A stretch of DNA of 64,000 bases from Evansella caseinilytica. GTDB taxonomy: Bacteria > Bacillota > Bacilli > Bacillales > Salisediminibacteriaceae. The notes under the pieces were generated by a model, which worked only from the letters and a program-made list of their open reading frames with translations, was not told where the DNA came from and made no database searches. The stretch spans positions 124,001 through 188,000 of the forward strand of contig NZ_FNPI01000006.1 in NCBI RefSeq assembly GCF_900107275.1, read 5' to 3'. The position numbers and the translations under genes are program-made. Numbering within the stretch: position 1 is the first letter of the stretch; each line of letters begins with the position of its first letter. Below, one piece after another: positions 34,042 to 41,979 of this stretch.

Positions 34042-34995
34042 ATGAAACGAAGATATCTGGTCATCATTTTAATCATATTATCCATCACCTCTGTATTTAT
34101 TGGAGTAAAAGATATTACACCGCTGCATCTGTTGCAGTTGCAGGATGATCAAACCCAAGTGTTGTTGATCAGCCGGATTCCAAGACTGATCAGTATCTTG
34201 ATAGCCGGAGTGAGCATGAGTATTTGCGGACTGATCATGCAGCAGTTAACAAGAAACAAGTTTGTCTCCCCGACGACAGCTGGTACGATGGATTCTGCCC
34301 GGTTTGGTATTTTGGTGTCGTTAATGCTGTTTACATCGGCCAGCCCGCTGCAAAAAGTGGCGGTGGCATTTGTTTTTGCGTTGGTTGGGACGCTGTTGTT
34401 TATGAAAATTCTCGAAAAAGTAAAATTCAAAGATCCGATATTTATACCGCTCGTCGGGCTGATGTTCGGAAATATTGTCAGCTCGATCACGACTTTTTTT
34501 GCTTACCGGAACGATCTTATTCAAAATATGTCGGCATGGCTCCAGGGAAATTTCGCGCTGATGATTAAAGGAAACTATGAAATGCTGTACATAAGTGTTC
34601 CTTTGCTGGTGATTGCCTATTTGTTTGCGAATAAGTTTACCATTGCTGGAATGGGCGAGGAATTTTCAGTAAACCTGGGACTGAAATATAAGCAAGTGGT
34701 GAACATCGGCTTGATTATCGTGGCTGCAATCACTTCCGTTGTCATCTTAACTGTCGGCATGATCCCGTTCCTCGGTTTGATCATTCCGAATATCGTGTCG
34801 ATTTTTAACGGCGATAATCTGAAGAAAAATCTGCCTTACACCGCTTTGCTCGGCGCCAATTTCGTGTTAATCTGCGACATTATCGGCCGCGTGATTATAT
34901 ATCCGTATGAAATTCCGATCGGTCTGACTGTCGGCGTCATCGGAAGCGCCATCTTTCTTTACTTGCTTTTGAGGAGAAAAAATTATGGGTTATAA
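34042..34995 (+). CDS. yclN: Siderophore ABC transporter permease 1 (YclN-like)
   Basis: 317 residues, FecCD-type permease with nine to ten helices. Conserved segments include SRIPRLISILIAGVSMSICG near the N-terminus and VGMIPFLGLIIPNIVS in the second half, which couples to the ATPase. ATG 34042 follows CGGAGGAAAC. With the next three genes it matches the B. subtilis yclNOPQ petrobactin-type uptake system in order and protein type. The stop overlaps the start of permease 2 by 11 bases. Expression is expected under iron limitation from the Fur box upstream. Confidence 0.85.
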   Translation: MKRRYLVIILIILSITSVFIGVKDITPLHLLQLQDDQTQVLLISRIPRLISILIAGVSMSICGLIMQQLTRNKFVSPTTAGTMDSARFGILVSLMLFTSASPLQKVAVAFVFALVGTLLFMKILEKVKFKDPIFIPLVGLMFGNIVSSITTFFAYRNDLIQNMSAWLQGNFALMIKGNYEMLYISVPLLVIAYLFANKFTIAGMGEEFSVNLGLKYKQVVNIGLIIVAAITSVVILTVGMIPFLGLIIPNIVSIFNGDNLKKNLPYTALLGANFVLICDIIGRVIIYPYEIPIGLTVGVIGSAIFLYLLLRRKNYGL

Positions 34996-35932
34996 AGGGA
35001 AAATCGGAATACTCCTTGCTGTGTCCGTCACCGCAATTGCACTGTTTTTGTTTTATGAGCTGAATCATTGGGAGTACGTTCTGCCGCGCAGAGGCCTCAA
35101 AGTGGCGGCCATCATCGTTACTGGGGCGGCGATCGCGTTTTCCACGGTGGTGTTTCAAACGATCACCAACAACCGGATACTGACGCCGAGTATTATCGGG
35201 CTTGATTCCCTGTATGTACTCATTCAGACATTCATCATTTTTTCCTTCGGATCGATGAGTGTCGCTGTTCTAAATAAAAATCTGAATTTCGTCTTATCCG
35301 TTATCGTGATGATAATGTTCGCGCTGCTGCTTTTTAAGCTTTTGTACAAAAAGGAGGGGCAGAACGTCTATTTCCTCTTGCTGGTGGGGATCATTTTCGG
35401 CACTTTTTTCTCCAGCCTTACGACGTTTATGCAAGTGCTGATTGATCCGAACGAATTTCTCACCGTGCAAAACCGGATGTTCGCCAGCTTTAATAATGTA
35501 AATTCGGATATATTAATGCTTTCGGTCGGCGTGTTTATCGTCGTGTGGCTGTATAGCCTGCGATTCATTAAATACCTGGATGTGCTTTCGCTTGGCAGAG
35601 ACCAGGCAATTAATTTGGGCGTGCCTTTTGACTATGTTGTCAACCGGCTGCTGATCGTGATCGCCATTCTTGTCTCCATCAGCACGGCGCTTGTCGGCCC
35701 GATTACGTTTCTCGGCCTGCTGGTGGCAAACGTTGCTTATGAGTTTTTGAAAACATACAAACACAAATATTTAATCAGCGCCGCAATATTGATCAGTATT
35801 ATCGCCTTGGTGGGCGGCCAGTTTATCGTCGAAAGAATCTTTACTTTTTCGACCACATTAAGCGTGATTGTCAACTTTGTCGGCGGCGTGTATTTTCTAT
35901 ATCTTTTGTTAAAGGAGCGGAAGTCATGGTAG
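34985..35932 (+). CDS. yclO: Siderophore ABC transporter permease 2 (YclO-like)
   Basis: 315 residues, second FecCD-type permease with about nine helices. RGLKVAAIIVTGAAIAFSTV and ALVGPITFLGLLVANV are the matching family segments. It forms a heterodimer with YclN in the membrane. Its start lies inside the yclN gene behind TGAGGAGAAAA, and its end overlaps the ATPase start by seven bases, so the three are translationally coupled. Confidence 0.85.
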   Translation: MGYKGKIGILLAVSVTAIALFLFYELNHWEYVLPRRGLKVAAIIVTGAAIAFSTVVFQTITNNRILTPSIIGLDSLYVLIQTFIIFSFGSMSVAVLNKNLNFVLSVIVMIMFALLLFKLLYKKEGQNVYFLLLVGIIFGTFFSSLTTFMQVLIDPNEFLTVQNRMFASFNNVNSDILMLSVGVFIVVWLYSLRFIKYLDVLSLGRDQAINLGVPFDYVVNRLLIVIAILVSISTALVGPITFLGLLVANVAYEFLKTYKHKYLISAAILISIIALVGGQFIVERIFTFSTTLSVIVNFVGGVYFLYLLLKERKSW

Positions 35933-36684
35933 AGGTCCAGAACGTCTCGAAGCTTTACGGCGGAAAAAACGTGGTACATGATGTATCGGTAACGATTCAA
36001 AAAGGAAAAATCACTGCTTTTATCGGACCGAACGGGGCTGGTAAAAGTACGTTGCTTTCCATGATCAGCCGGTTGATTATCAAGGACAGCGGAGAGGTTT
36101 TTATTGATAACGAGGAAATCAGTCAAAGCAACAGCAGGGAACTGGCGAAAAAAATCTCGATTCTGAAACAATCGAACAACATCAATATCCGTCTGTCAAT
36201 CCGTGATTTAGTATCCTTCGGCCGTTTTCCCTATTCCCAGGGCAACCTGAGCAAGAAGGATTGGGAGTATGTGGACGATGCCATCCGCTATTTAGAGCTG
36301 GAAGACATTCAGGATAAATATTTGGATCAGCTGAGCGGCGGGCAGCGACAGCGAGCTTACATCGCCATGGTTCTGGCACAGGACACAGAATATATTTTGC
36401 TGGATGAACCGTTAAACAATCTCGACATGAAGCATTCCGTGCAAATTATGAAGGTGCTGCAAAAATTAGTCGATGAACTAGGAAAAACGGTGGTGATTGT
36501 GCTCCATGACATCAACTTTGCTTCCTGTTATGCAGACCATATTGTGGCGCTGAAGGACGGGAAGATTGTTAAAGAAGGAACCACCCCTGAAATCATCAAT
36601 CGCGATGTTTTAAAGGAAATATACGATATGGATATGAGCATTCAAAATGTGAACAACTGCAAGATTTGTGTTTATTTTACCTGA
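35926..36684 (+). CDS. yclP: Siderophore ABC transporter ATPase (YclP-like)
   Basis: 252 residues. Walker A GPNGAGKST, signature LSGGQRQRAYIA and Walker B YILLDEPLNNLD are all present, as is the switch His in VIVLHDINFA. It powers ferric-siderophore import through YclNO. RBS AAAGGAGCGG. The binding-protein gene follows only after a 416-base gap containing a degenerate repeat, which is unusual for this operon. Confidence 0.9.
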   Translation: MVEVQNVSKLYGGKNVVHDVSVTIQKGKITAFIGPNGAGKSTLLSMISRLIIKDSGEVFIDNEEISQSNSRELAKKISILKQSNNINIRLSIRDLVSFGRFPYSQGNLSKKDWEYVDDAIRYLELEDIQDKYLDQLSGGQRQRAYIAMVLAQDTEYILLDEPLNNLDMKHSVQIMKVLQKLVDELGKTVVIVLHDINFASCYADHIVALKDGKIVKEGTTPEIINRDVLKEIYDMDMSIQNVNNCKICVYFT

Positions 36685-36935
36685 GCTGCACTTCAGTTCA
36701 TGGAGCTGATAAAGTATTAGCTGACCAAGCTTATCGGCCTTTGCTCCAGCCCTGATCAACAAAAGCTTCACATTAGTGGTATATTGAGAAAAAACAGGTG
36801 ATGTCTTTCCAAATAGTTGGGAAGTTTGTCATATAAATCAAAAACGGTGCTTTCTGGAGGAATCTGAGCTTCGTAAATACAATACCAGGGTAGGGTTTGA
36901 GACAGACTGCTGTAATCAATTTGAATGCAAGTGTA

Positions 36936-37077
36936 TGTTCAATGAAAGACGGAAACAAAGACAGGCAGATTGGAATGCTGCGGATGGCCAAGCTGCGAAG
37001 CGGACAGCAAAACGTGCGTAAACAGCAGAGAGTGCCAACGGATATTTGCCGGCAATGCTTCCCGAAAGCTTTGAACA
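36936..37077. repeat. Degenerate family A repeat, copy A3
   Basis: TGTTCAATGAAAGACGG at the left and TGCCGGCAATGCTTCCCG with CTTTGAACA at the right align with copy A8 at 61043 (CGGCAATGTTACCCGGACTTTTGAACA region). It sits between yclP and yclQ. The rest of the gap 36685-36935 shows no gene. Confidence 0.5.
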
Positions 37078-37109
37078 GCACTGATAAAAAATGAAGAGGA
37101 GTGGATGAT

Positions 37110-38117
37110 GTGAAAAAAATAATGTCAATGCTAATGCTAGTTCTTTTGTTGTCTGTATTTGCCGTTGCTTGCGGTGACGGGGAAGCGGATGGAGCGGAGG
37201 ATGCGTCTACGGAACCGACGCAGGACACCACCGGCGATGAAGGAACAGATGACCAGGATACAAACGATGGGGAAGCTGCTGGAGAAATTACCGTAACTCA
37301 TGAACTGGGAGAAACGACTGTACCGGCAAATCCGGAAAAAGTTGTCGTTTTTGACTATGGGACGCTGGATACTTTAGACAAGCTTGGAGTTGACGTGACT
37401 GCGGTACCGCAGGATAATCTTCCGCCGTATTTAGAAAAATATGCTGACGCTGCTTATACTAATGCCGGAACATTGTTTGAGCCGGACTTTGAAACGATTT
37501 ATGGTCTCAGCCCCGATTTAATCATCATTTCCGGCAGAACTTCCGAAGCTTATGACGAGCTGAGCGAGATTGCCCCGACGATTTACATGGGGGTAGATAC
37601 AGCGGATTATATTGAATCGTTTAAAAATAATGTCACAACCATCGCTGAAATTTTCAATAAACAAGCGGAAGCGGCTACTGAATTAACCGCCATTGATGAA
37701 GCGCTTGTTGCGTTAAATGACAAAGTTGCTTCTCTGGATGGAAACGGACTTGTTATTCTTACAAGTGACGGGGACATCAGCGCATTCGGACCGGGTTCGC
37801 GCTTCGACATCGTGCACAATGAATTCGGGATTACGCCGGCTGACGAAAATATTGAACTCGCCAACCACGGCCAAAACATCTCCTTTGAGTACATTGTCGA
37901 AAAAGATCCTGATTATCTTTTTGTAATGGACCGCGGGGCAATCACCGGTGCGGAGCAATCAGCAGAAGCTTTACTTGACAATGATTTGGTCGCAGGGACA
38001 AAAGCGTCTCAGAATGATCACATTGTGTATCTTGATGCATATGCTTGGTACGTCTCCGGCGGAGGTTTGTCTTCTGTCGTTCAAATGATTAACGATATCT
38101 CTGAAGGCATCGAATAG
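37110..38117 (+). CDS. yclQ: Siderophore-binding lipoprotein (YclQ-like)
   Basis: About 335 residues. Lipoprotein signal peptide with lipobox VFAVAC (Cys near residue 20), an acidic low-complexity linker (about 22-60), then a class III periplasmic-binding fold of the FepB/YclQ type (about 65-335; VPANPEKVVVFDYGTLDTLD, PDLIIISGRTSEAYDEL). It captures the ferric siderophore outside the membrane and hands it to YclNO. The GTG at 37110 follows GGAGTGGATGAT; a TTG-type start nine bases upstream is less likely. In B. subtilis yclQ directly follows yclP; here a repeat separates them. Confidence 0.85.
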   Translation: MKKIMSMLMLVLLLSVFAVACGDGEADGAEDASTEPTQDTTGDEGTDDQDTNDGEAAGEITVTHELGETTVPANPEKVVVFDYGTLDTLDKLGVDVTAVPQDNLPPYLEKYADAAYTNAGTLFEPDFETIYGLSPDLIIISGRTSEAYDELSEIAPTIYMGVDTADYIESFKNNVTTIAEIFNKQAEAATELTAIDEALVALNDKVASLDGNGLVILTSDGDISAFGPGSRFDIVHNEFGITPADENIELANHGQNISFEYIVEKDPDYLFVMDRGAITGAEQSAEALLDNDLVAGTKASQNDHIVYLDAYAWYVSGGGLSSVVQMINDISEGIE

Positions 38118-38130
38118 TCATCAAGGGAGG

Positions 38131-38178
38131 GGCCGCCTTGAAAGGAATTCAACTTTTGAGGCGAGCCTTTCTTTTTTA
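38131..38178 (+). terminator. Terminator of the ycl operon
   Basis: GCCGCCTTGAAAG / CTTTTGAGGCG stem followed by CTTTCTTTTTT, 14 bases after the stop of the binding-protein gene. Confidence 0.8.
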
Positions 38179-38214
38179 AGGCTAATCGTATTTGGACAGT
38201 TTTCAAAAGTGAAC

Positions 38215-38325
38215 TCGCAACAGCCAAGCTGAAACTTCGGGGAATCAGATGGAGACTCTACTCCACCTGATTTCACAACCCACCTACGCTAACGCTTAGA
38301 GGTGGGGGTCTTATACCCTATAAGA
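38215..38325. mobile_element. Orphan IS200/IS605-type end
   Basis: Two consecutive hairpins, AGATGGAG / CTCCACCT (38248-38269) and CCCACCT / AGGTGGG (38279-38306), followed by GGGTCTTATACCC. This arrangement is the usual right end, and omega-RNA 3' end, of IS200/IS605-family elements. No tnpA or tnpB frame is nearby, so this would be a solo end or a non-autonomous derivative. Confidence 0.45.
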
Positions 38326-38333
38326 AAAATCGA

Positions 38334-38386
38334 TAACCTTTACAAGCTGAATTTCTTTTTGCCCTCACTTGTAAAAGGTTTTTTTC
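38334..38386 (+). terminator. Terminator-like hairpin
   Basis: AACCTTTACAAG / CTTGTAAAAGGTT arms followed by TTTTTTC. It lies between the IS-like end and the kinase gene. Confidence 0.6.
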
Positions 38387-38509
38387 TAATGTCACCGGCT
38401 GTTCACAAGAAAGGTTTGAACCGGGCCTGATAATATTGTACGATCATATGTGGGACAGATTCAGAATGAAGGATTGATAATTTTCGCAAAAGGGAAGAGG
38501 GATTTTACG

Positions 38510-39454
38510 ATGTACAGAATGGGCATTGACATTGGAGGAACGAACATAAGAGTTGGATTATTTAACGATGATGGAGCATTGGTTGAAAAGGAAGCCATCC
38601 TGACAAACGCCCATGAAGGTGTCGACGCTGCCATCGAAAGATTGAAAGCGCTTATAGTCAAAGTGATGGAAAACCATCAATGGAAGCAGGTTAAAGGTAT
38701 CGGGGTGGGATCGCCTGGTCCGCTTGATCCGTGGAAGGGGGAAATCCAGTCTCCGCCTAATTTACCGGGGTGGGATTGTATTCCGTTACGGCAGCTGTTA
38801 CAGGAGGAATATCAGCTTCCGGTATTTTTGCACAATGATGCCAACGCGGCAGCATTAGGCGAGTACATTTATACATACAATCGGGAAGTGAAGAATCTCG
38901 TTTATATTACTGTCAGTACAGGGATTGGCGGCGGTGTAATTGCTGACGGCAGGCTGATGCTCGGACATACAGGAAGTGCTGCGGAAATAGGTCATATGAT
39001 TATTCGGCCAAACGGCGTGCTGTGCGGCTGCGGAAATCGCGGCTGCCTCGAAGCGCAGGCATCCGGAACGGGAATTGCCAAACGGGCAAAGGAACTGCTC
39101 GCTGAGTCAGATCAACCGTCATTGCTGAGAGAGGCGGAACAAGTATCGTCCAAGGATGTTCTTGTGGCGGCCCAGAATGGCGATGCACTGGCAGTTGAAT
39201 TGCTCGCGGATGTGCAAACGGATCTGGCCGTCGGCATTGCGAATATTGTTCACGCCTATAACCCGCAGAAGGTCATCTTCGGCGGCGGAGTTATGCAGGC
39301 GGGGGATGCTTTTTTGAAGCCGGTGCTTGAAAAAGCGGGAAAAATTATTTTCCCAAGCATGGCGGAAGGTCTTGAATTTTCTGTGACGAGGCTTGGGGGG
39401 GATCTTGGATTGTACGGTGCCGCGGCATTAGTTGATTATTTTCAGGAGACTTGA
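38510..39454 (+). CDS. ROK-family sugar kinase (glucokinase or GlcNAc kinase type)
   Basis: 314 residues. ATP-binding DIGGTNIRVG at the N-terminus, HNDANAAALGE with the catalytic Asp, EIGHM with the sugar-binding Glu-His, and the zinc motif CGCGNRGCLEAQASG. It phosphorylates a hexose in the cytoplasm. Because nagR-nagA-nagB lie 2 kb downstream, an N-acetylhexosamine substrate is plausible; glucose is equally possible. ATG 38510 behind GAAGAGGG; earlier in-frame codons lack a ribosome binding site. A terminator-like AAATCCCTTTAA / TTGAAGGGATTT pair follows at 39486. Confidence 0.88.
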   Translation: MYRMGIDIGGTNIRVGLFNDDGALVEKEAILTNAHEGVDAAIERLKALIVKVMENHQWKQVKGIGVGSPGPLDPWKGEIQSPPNLPGWDCIPLRQLLQEEYQLPVFLHNDANAAALGEYIYTYNREVKNLVYITVSTGIGGGVIADGRLMLGHTGSAAEIGHMIIRPNGVLCGCGNRGCLEAQASGTGIAKRAKELLAESDQPSLLREAEQVSSKDVLVAAQNGDALAVELLADVQTDLAVGIANIVHAYNPQKVIFGGGVMQAGDAFLKPVLEKAGKIIFPSMAEGLEFSVTRLGGDLGLYGAAALVDYFQET

Positions 39455-39485
39455 TGGACGGCGGTAATGGAGGAATAGATGCTGA

Positions 39486-39530
39486 AATCCCTTTAATCGT
39501 GGATGATCACTGCGGTTGAAGGGATTTTGT
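39486..39530 (+). terminator. Hairpin downstream of the ROK kinase gene
   Basis: AAATCCCTT / GAAGGGATTT arms. A 37-codon frame (39532-39645) starts right after it, with AAGGG as only possible ribosome binding site; I do not count it as a gene. Confidence 0.5.
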
Positions 39531-39647
39531 AATGAAACAATTCCAGGTGAAAACAGACAAGGACATATTTAACGAAGCAATCGATCACTCGTTATTGCTG
39601 CGGCAAAAAGTCATTGCCGATATTGAAAATATATTTTTCTTATAAAA

Positions 39648-40004
39648 GCGTGTTCAAAAGGGCAATGGTTCCCCACGATGCGCCCAATTCCGCCTAATAC
39701 TGCCCACGTCCTGCGTTCTGCGGTTACTCGACGCAAATTGACTCGTGAAGCACATTCAGGTTGCATTTGTGAGCAACGGCGAAATGTCGTCATCCTGACT
39801 CCAGAAAACCACTCACAGCCGGCCTGAAAAGAATGCATCGGCTCCACTCATTGTCTCTTCCTCTGCTAGTAGAACTCCGACGTCTGTCCAAGTGCCATCG
39901 CGTGCGATGACACGATGAGACAGCTCGCAGCATTTCAGTGAAGTACGGCTCGTTGCTTCGTATTTGTTCAAAAAGATAAAAACCGATCTTTTTGAACAAA
40001 CACT
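39648..40004. repeat. Modular family C repeat, copy C1 (long form)
   Basis: About 357 bp. Left end GTGTTCAAAAGGGCAATGG; a 190-bp middle shared almost exactly with copy C2; then CTCTTCCTCTGCTAGTAG, GTGCCATCGCGTGCGATG and GAGACAGCTCG, which match inverted modules of the family B copies; right end is the hairpin TTGTTCAAAAAGAT / ATCTTTTTGAACAA. It fills most of the gap between the kinase and the gene at 40092. Confidence 0.85.
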
Positions 40005-40091
40005 ATAAAAATAGTCGGAAATAGTACACAATTGTCATGGCGCGATCTATAATAGAAGAAACGATTGGCAATGCAATGGAGGTGGCGTAAG

Positions 40092-40427
40092 GTGAAGCGG
40101 AAAAATATATTTGTTATAGCGGGGGTTTTCCTGATCGGGAGTGCCGCATCGTTCTTCTTTGGAAGCTGGTTACCACAGGAACATCGGATTGCTGCCGGGC
40201 ATGGAATCGATTACCTTGTTGACGAATATGAATTGACCGGTGCAAGAATTGAAATAGATCAGGTGAATTACTGGGAGGAAGGAGACCGCTATGCTGTGCG
40301 CCTTTATGATATAGACCAGGAAAAATTTTATGAGCTTGCGCTAAGGCTGGACGACGAGCAGGAAGCAGCTTTTATCCTTGATGTCACCGGAAGCTTTGAC
40401 GAATTCGGACTGGCTTATTGCCATTGA
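40092..40427 (+). CDS. Small membrane-anchored protein of unknown function
   Basis: 111 residues from GTG 40092, with GGAGGTGG at good distance; an upstream ATG at 40065 would bury the ribosome binding site in the gene. One N-terminal transmembrane helix (about 6-26) precedes an extracytoplasmic acidic domain (DEYELTGARIEIDQVNYWEE). The family is not recognised. It is flanked on both sides by family C repeats. Confidence 0.6.
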   Translation: MKRKNIFVIAGVFLIGSAASFFFGSWLPQEHRIAAGHGIDYLVDEYELTGARIEIDQVNYWEEGDRYAVRLYDIDQEKFYELALRLDDEQEAAFILDVTGSFDEFGLAYCH

Positions 40428-40518
40428 TTATTGTCATGCACTTTTTTGGTTTATATCAGTATTCTGATTCAACGGCTGGACTTTGGCCAATGAAGGCGCT
40501 GACTTTTTCCTTACTAGA

Positions 40519-40773
40519 GCCTGTTCAAAAAGGCAATGGTTCCGCACGATGCGCCCAATTCCGCCTAAGTACTGCCCACGTCCTGCGTCTGCGGTTACTC
40601 GACGCAAATTGACTCGTGAAGCACATTCAGGTTGCATTTGTGAGCAACGGCGAAATGTCGTCATCCTGACTCCAGAAAACCACTAACAGCCGGCCTGAAA
40701 AGAATGCATCGGCTCCACTCATTGCTTCGTGCTTGTCCAAAAAGATAAAAAATGATCTTTTTGAACAAACACT
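40519..40773. repeat. Modular family C repeat, copy C2 (short form)
   Basis: About 255 bp, nearly identical to copy C1 through the first 190 bases but lacking the block with CTCTTCCTCTGC and the CATCGCG palindrome. It ends in TTGTCCAAAAAGAT / ATCTTTTTGAACAA and directly abuts a truncated gene fragment at 40771. Confidence 0.85.
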
Positions 40774-40914
40774 ACTAAGCTAAATCCTGGTCTGGAATTA
40801 CCTGGTAAAGTGGTGTTTGATGTCCCGCAAGATTTAGTAGATAGCGAAGATCTTATTTTGAACGTACAAACTGGATTTTTTGGAACCGAGCAAGGTGAAA
40901 TAAAAATTCAGTAG
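40771..40914 (+). pseudogene. 3' fragment of a DUF4352-type lipoprotein gene
   Basis: A frame of 47 codons with no start, reading LNPGLELPGKVVFDVPQDL and LILNVQTGFFGTEQGEIKI before TAG at 40912. The pattern of paired strands (pG...G.v.FdVP......L.v..gfFg...g.I.i) is that of the C-terminal half of DUF4352 domains, which follow a lipoprotein signal in full genes. The 5' part is missing exactly at the right end of repeat C2, so the repeat or a linked rearrangement removed it. A weak CAGCC/GGCTG hairpin follows. Confidence 0.6.
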
Positions 40915-41092
40915 TCATGTCAGCCAGCTCTTATTATTGAAGGGCTGGTTTGTTGTTTTTTCTAGTAAAAAATCAGCCAAGAATTTCAATTTGTATTTGA
41001 TCGAAACAAAACGATTCCTCAGCTGTCCTTTTTTTATGAAATGAAGTTTAATAATCGCGCTCATCACTTCCTTATAAGATAAGAAAAATAAA

Positions 41093-41108
41093 ATTGGTCT
41101 ATACAACT
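41093..41108 (+). promoter_or_regulatory. Candidate NagR (dre-type) operator
   Basis: ATTGGTCTATACAACT resembles the dre sites of GntR/HutC regulators such as NagR (YvoA) and DasR, whose pattern is an ACTGGTCTAGACCACT-like palindrome. It lies 73 bases upstream of nagR, consistent with autoregulation by N-acetylglucosamine-derived sugar phosphates. Confidence 0.55.
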
Positions 41109-41180
41109 AAACGTATAGATGCTATCATAAAAGAAAAGCGGGCAGCAGTCAGAATGGCTAAAGCGGAAAGGAAGAGATGG

Positions 41181-41906
41181 ATGCTGGATAAGAAGTCGCC
41201 GATCCCGATATATTATCAGATAGAAGAATTATTTCGAAAAAAAATAGCAACCGGAGAATTGCAGGAAGGTGATATGATTCCTTCCGAAAGGCTGCTGTCG
41301 GAAGAATACGGTGTCAGCCGCATGACAATCAGACAGGCGATAAGCAATTTAGTGAATGACGGGCTGTTGCTGCGGGAAAAAGGCCGGGGAACATTTGTGG
41401 CGAGGAAAAAGCTGGAGCAGCCGCTGCTGAAACTGACAGGATTTTCGGAGGATATGAAGCTGCGCGGCATGGTGCCGGAAACGAAAATCATCCATTTTTC
41501 CACAGTTGAGTTGTCATTGGCGGAATGCAGCTATTTGAATGTGGAAGCTGGAGCGGAAGGCTACAAAATTTCGCGGCTGCGGCTGGCCGATAATATACCG
41601 ATGGCTTATGAAATCCTGACGCTGCCCAAAATAATTTTTCATGACATGACGGAAACGCAATTCCTGCAGCAATCCTTTTATGAATACGTGGAAAGCCATC
41701 TTCACTTAAACATTGCCGGTGCGAAACAAACATTGGAGCCGGCGCTTGCCGACAAAAAAGAGGCGGAGTTGCTGCAGGTGAAAAACGGATCGCCGGTTCT
41801 GCTGCTGAAAAGAATCAGCCGCTTAACCGACGGGCGACCGTTTGAGTATGTAAAATCTGTTTACCGCGGAGACCGGTATCAATTCATTACGGAAATGAAA
41901 CGGTAA
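41181..41906 (+). CDS. nagR: GntR/HutC-family regulator of amino-sugar use
   Basis: 241 residues. GntR winged helix about 8-75 (PIYYQIEELFRKKIATGELQ, SRMTIRQAISNLVNDGL) and a UTRA effector domain about 90-240. B. subtilis NagR has 243 residues and binds GlcN-6-P/GlcNAc-6-P to release the nag operon. The ATG at 41181 matches the length of that protein; the frame extends upstream without a better start. It is followed at 73 bases by nagA. In B. subtilis the order is nagA-nagB-nagR; here nagR comes first. Confidence 0.88.
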   Translation: MLDKKSPIPIYYQIEELFRKKIATGELQEGDMIPSERLLSEEYGVSRMTIRQAISNLVNDGLLLREKGRGTFVARKKLEQPLLKLTGFSEDMKLRGMVPETKIIHFSTVELSLAECSYLNVEAGAEGYKISRLRLADNIPMAYEILTLPKIIFHDMTETQFLQQSFYEYVESHLHLNIAGAKQTLEPALADKKEAELLQVKNGSPVLLLKRISRLTDGRPFEYVKSVYRGDRYQFITEMKR

Positions 41907-41979
41907 TGCGCAAAGGGGACGATATACTGCAGGGATCGGGAAGAGTAAACGAAAAAAATGCTGGGGACGGTGAAGGAAA

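Noticed and set aside
39532-39645. 37-codon frame after the ROK kinase gene
   Set aside because: It directly follows a terminator hairpin, whose arm would be its only ribosome binding site, and is cut off by repeat C1.
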